Assembly (NCBI GenBank): GCA_021778815.1
Contig: JAJYBW010000128.1
Span: forward strand, 1-8,752
DNA: 8,752 bases
DNA from: Acidobacteriota bacterium
Lineage (GTDB): Bacteria > Acidobacteriota > Terriglobia > Terriglobales > Acidobacteriaceae
Reading direction: 5' to 3'
A program made the translations under genes and the position numbers. Below the pieces are notes generated by a model. It was not told where the DNA came from. It worked only from the letters and a program-made list of their open reading frames with translations, and ran no database searches. This document shows positions 6,114 through 8,752 of this stretch, piece after piece (within the stretch, counting starts at the first letter, position 1; every line of letters starts with the position of its first letter).

Positions 6114-6620
6114 ATGGCCATCACACGTTGGACACCGTTTCAAGACATGTACACGCTCCAGAACAGCCTCAACTCCTTTCTGCGCGAAGCAAATCGCAGC
6201 GAGGATGAATCCCTTTCCTCGAGCGCGTTCGTTCCCCCCGTCGACATCTATGAAGATGCGAATCACATTGTGCTCAAGCTGGAAGTTCCCGGCATGAAGC
6301 TCGAGGACTTCAACATTCAGTTGGAAAATAATGCGCTGACGGTTCGCGGCGAGCGCCGCTTCGAGAAGGAAACCAAGGAAGAAAACTATCACCGCGTCGA
6401 GCGTCGCTATGGCACCTTCGCCCGCGTGTTCGCGCTACCCAACACGTTGGACTCCGAGACCGTGAAGGCCAACTACGACGCTGGCGTCTTGACCATCGAA
6501 CTGGGCAAGCGCGCAGAAGCCAAGCCGAAGCAGATTAAAGTTTCGGTCAGCGGTGCGACCCCGGGCGGCGGTCCAAAAACCGTCGAGTCGAAATCCACCG
6601 AGTCCAAACCTGCGGCGTAG
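6114..6620 (+). CDS. Hsp20/alpha-crystallin small heat-shock protein
   Basis: 168 residues, normal for a bacterial small heat-shock protein. Order: N-terminal arm (1-40, starting MAITRWTPFQDM, typical of this class), alpha-crystallin domain (about 41-135, PPVDIYEDANHIVLKLEVPG through GVLTIELGKR), and a C-terminal tail with the Ile-x-Val anchor IKV (141-143). The usual A-x-x-x-N-G-V-L signature appears as ANYDAGVL (119-126), with Ala in place of Asn. The tail after 150 is Gly/Lys/Ser/Thr-rich and probably flexible. Role: ATP-independent holdase in the cytoplasm that keeps unfolding proteins in a form DnaK and ClpB can rescue; the neighbouring clpB fits this. The start at 6114 is chosen because AGGAGG (6101-6106) lies seven bases upstream; a longer frame from a GTG at 6075 would run through that ribosome site and is rejected. 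Confidence 0.95.
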   Translation: MAITRWTPFQDMYTLQNSLNSFLREANRSEDESLSSSAFVPPVDIYEDANHIVLKLEVPGMKLEDFNIQLENNALTVRGERRFEKETKEENYHRVERRYGTFARVFALPNTLDSETVKANYDAGVLTIELGKRAEAKPKQIKVSVSGATPGGGPKTVESKSTESKPAA

Positions 6621-6636
6621 AGTAGTTCTTCTCAAG

Positions 6637-6695
6637 GTGTGTAGCGTGGAAAAAGAAGCTCCTCGCAGGCTTTCCTTAGAAGAAAGACTGCACAC
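6637..6695 (+). other. Structured segment in the hsp20 3' untranslated region
   Basis: GTGTGTAG (6637-6644) can pair with CTGCACAC (6688-6695) over eight positions with one U-G. Inside, CTTTC (6670-6674) and GAAAG (6682-6686) form a smaller hairpin. There is no coding signal. It may be part of a long structured 3' end or a small RNA; neither is proven. Confidence 0.3.
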
Positions 6696-6757
6696 AACGA
6701 CCTTCGCCACTCTACGACACCAGGAGAAATGCTCTACTAGCTTCGAGGCAGGGTATC

Positions 6758-6823
6758 GGATGGACTAGATTCATCCAGGCGGGGCAGGGTGTGCGCAGAA
6801 AAACGCGACCCCTGCCCTGTTTT
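6758..6823 (+). terminator. Rho-independent terminator after hsp20
   Basis: GGGCAGGG (6782-6789) pairs exactly with CCCTGCCC (6810-6817), followed at once by TGTTTT (6818-6823). The loop of about 20 bases contains a short inner GCG/CGC pairing. A second hairpin just before it, GGATGGA-CTAGA-TTCATCC (6758-6776), has seven pairs including one U-G. The position, 57 bases before the clpB ATG, suggests hsp20 transcripts end here and clpB has its own start or depends on partial read-through. Confidence 0.68.
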
Positions 6824-6880
6824 CACCATCGGTAAACTTTCAATGATTCAGATATTCCACAAGAAAGCAGGAAACGCATC
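6824..6880 (+). promoter_or_regulatory. Short clpB leader with ribosome site
   Basis: 57 bases between the terminator and the clpB start. AGGAAA (6869-6874) lies six bases before the ATG. No good -35/-10 pair is visible (AAACTT at 6834-6839 and GATATT at 6851-6856 are weak and too close together), so a clpB promoter may overlap or precede the terminator. Confidence 0.4.

Positions 6881-8752
<1,872 letters not shown>

Noticed and set aside
6729..6740. Mini-frame ATG-CTC-TAC-TAG after AGGAGAA in the hsp20-clpB gap
   Set aside because: It encodes only Met-Leu-Tyr and the ribosome-site-like motif touches the ATG, so it is most likely chance.

Overview
The window looks like chromosomal DNA from a GC-rich, free-living bacterium. 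The domain mix suggests an Acidobacteriota-type organism (Terriglobia-like): membrane receptor phosphatases of the SpoIIE/PP2C class arranged in tandem, next to general-stress and chaperone genes. That placement is inferred from gene content and style only; no rRNA or other phylogenetic marker is present. I see no mobile element, tRNA, rRNA or CRISPR array.

Left half (minus strand, read right to left). A CPA2/CHX-like monovalent cation:proton antiporter (3725-4972) is followed, after a 140-base gap, by two paralogous receptor phosphatases. The first (1488-3584) is complete; the second (1-1491) runs off the left edge. The two phosphatase genes overlap by four bases (ATGA). They share one architecture: signal peptide, extracytoplasmic carbohydrate-binding-like beta domain, a block of about seven membrane helices, a short coiled linker, then a cytoplasmic PP2C/SpoIIE phosphatase domain. 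This is a signal-input module, probably one that dephosphorylates an anti-sigma-factor antagonist or a similar phosphoprotein.

Right half. A minus-strand gene for a membrane-anchored CsbD-like stress protein (5229-5555) faces away from a plus-strand run. That run holds a 68-residue hydrophilic orphan protein (5735-5941), an Hsp20 small heat-shock protein (6114-6620) and the disaggregase ClpB (6881 to the right edge, incomplete). A 14-base perfect palindrome lies in the divergent region. The hsp20 Shine-Dalgarno can fold into an imperfect hairpin (possible RNA thermometer), and a hairpin plus T-tract terminator sits between hsp20 and clpB.

How it fits together. Hsp20 holds unfolding proteins in a state that ClpB, with DnaK, can resolubilise. 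CsbD-like proteins belong to general-stress regulons, and the antiporter would serve pH or salt homeostasis. The right half is therefore a stress-response/proteostasis cluster. A link to the SpoIIE-type phosphatases on the left, which in other bacteria control stress sigma factors, is plausible but rests only on proximity.

The most interesting items are the candidate thermosensor hairpin over the hsp20 start, the palindrome between the divergent stress genes, the coupled receptor-phosphatase pair, and the antiporter's unusual Ala-Asp in place of the expected Asn/Asp-Asp pair.
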